A stretch of 64,000 nucleotides of DNA from the NCBI GenBank assembly GCA_963576475.1, contig OY754970.1, positions 32,835,619 through 32,899,618 on the forward strand. The letters are read 5' to 3'. The notes under the pieces are model-generated. The model saw nothing but the letters and a program-made list of their open reading frames with translations, did not search any database and had not been told where the DNA came from. Positions 63,935 to 64,000 of this stretch are shown one piece after another (position 1 is the stretch's first letter; each line of letters opens with the position of its first letter). A program made the translations under genes and the position numbers. This stretch comes from Molanna angustata. Taxonomy: Eukaryota; Arthropoda; Insecta; Trichoptera; Molannidae.

Positions 63935-64000
63935 GATGGACGACATTAAAAGATTTGTTGAACCACAGTGGATGGAAGTCGCACAGGAACGGGAAGAATG
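63935..64000 (+). pseudogene. Forward 3' continuation of the same LINE tail (runs off window)
   Basis: The plus strand reads 'MDDIKRFVEPQWMEVAQERE', the expected continuation of '...RPPKRLMDDI' on the other strand. 'gatggacgacatta' occurs at the end of both parts (63686-63699 inverted, 63935-63948). Confidence 0.8.

Overview
The window looks like AT-rich insect nuclear DNA, most probably from a moth or butterfly. The pointers are the frequent short 'taggtacctac'-type motifs, the mix of transposon families (insect-type LINE tails, tRNA-derived SINEs, hAT-like MITEs, a P-element-like transposase, a mariner remnant), spliced genes with AT-rich introns, and no bacterial operon structure. The species cannot be named from the sequence alone.

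Only one host gene is convincingly present. On the minus strand, eight exons between 63525 and 55263 join in one open frame with good splice sites and encode the C-terminal ~579 residues of an alpha-helical, ARM-repeat-like protein. I take it to be rotatin (RTTN, the relative of fly ana3), a centriole and ciliary basal-body protein. The 5' part of the gene lies beyond the right edge. Its introns hold a LINE fragment with RNase H, two SINEs, a LINE tail, a mariner remnant and an RTE-like tail.

Layout. 1-14 kb: intergenic DNA with LINE remnants (5.6-7.6 kb), MITEs and an unclassified repeat. 14.3-16.5 kb: a 59-bp satellite split by a LINE insertion. 16.8-18.3 kb: Jockey-like LINE ends. 20.1-20.9 kb: a P-like transposase fragment. 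22-24.9 kb: a 25/27-bp array, then a 1.5-kb foldback element inserted in a LINE tail with a 7-bp target duplication. 26.7-27.2 kb: a 63-bp array. 28.3-35 kb: nested LINEs (Jockey-like and L2-like) with palindromic MITEs inside them. 36-43.6 kb: MITE pairs, microsatellites, a possible solo LTR, a 17-bp GC-rich satellite inside an RTE-like element, and a hAT-type element with an 8-bp duplication. 44.2-49.8 kb: a full-length LINE whose single 1719-residue ORF carries gag zinc knuckles, endonuclease, reverse transcriptase and RNase H, flanked by a target duplication. 49.9-55.1 kb: MITEs and SINEs, including a three-level nest of insertions. 55.2-63.5 kb: the rotatin-like gene. 63.7-64 kb: an inverted LINE tail.

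No cooperating gene system is visible. The biology here is that of a transposon graveyard with at least one possibly competent LINE. The most unusual structures are the foldback element at 23.1-24.6 kb, the family of ~180-bp fully palindromic MITEs, the 8-bp-duplication MITE pair at 1.4 and 52.7 kb, and the GC-rich 17-bp satellite. All family names come from reading motifs by eye; no database search was possible.
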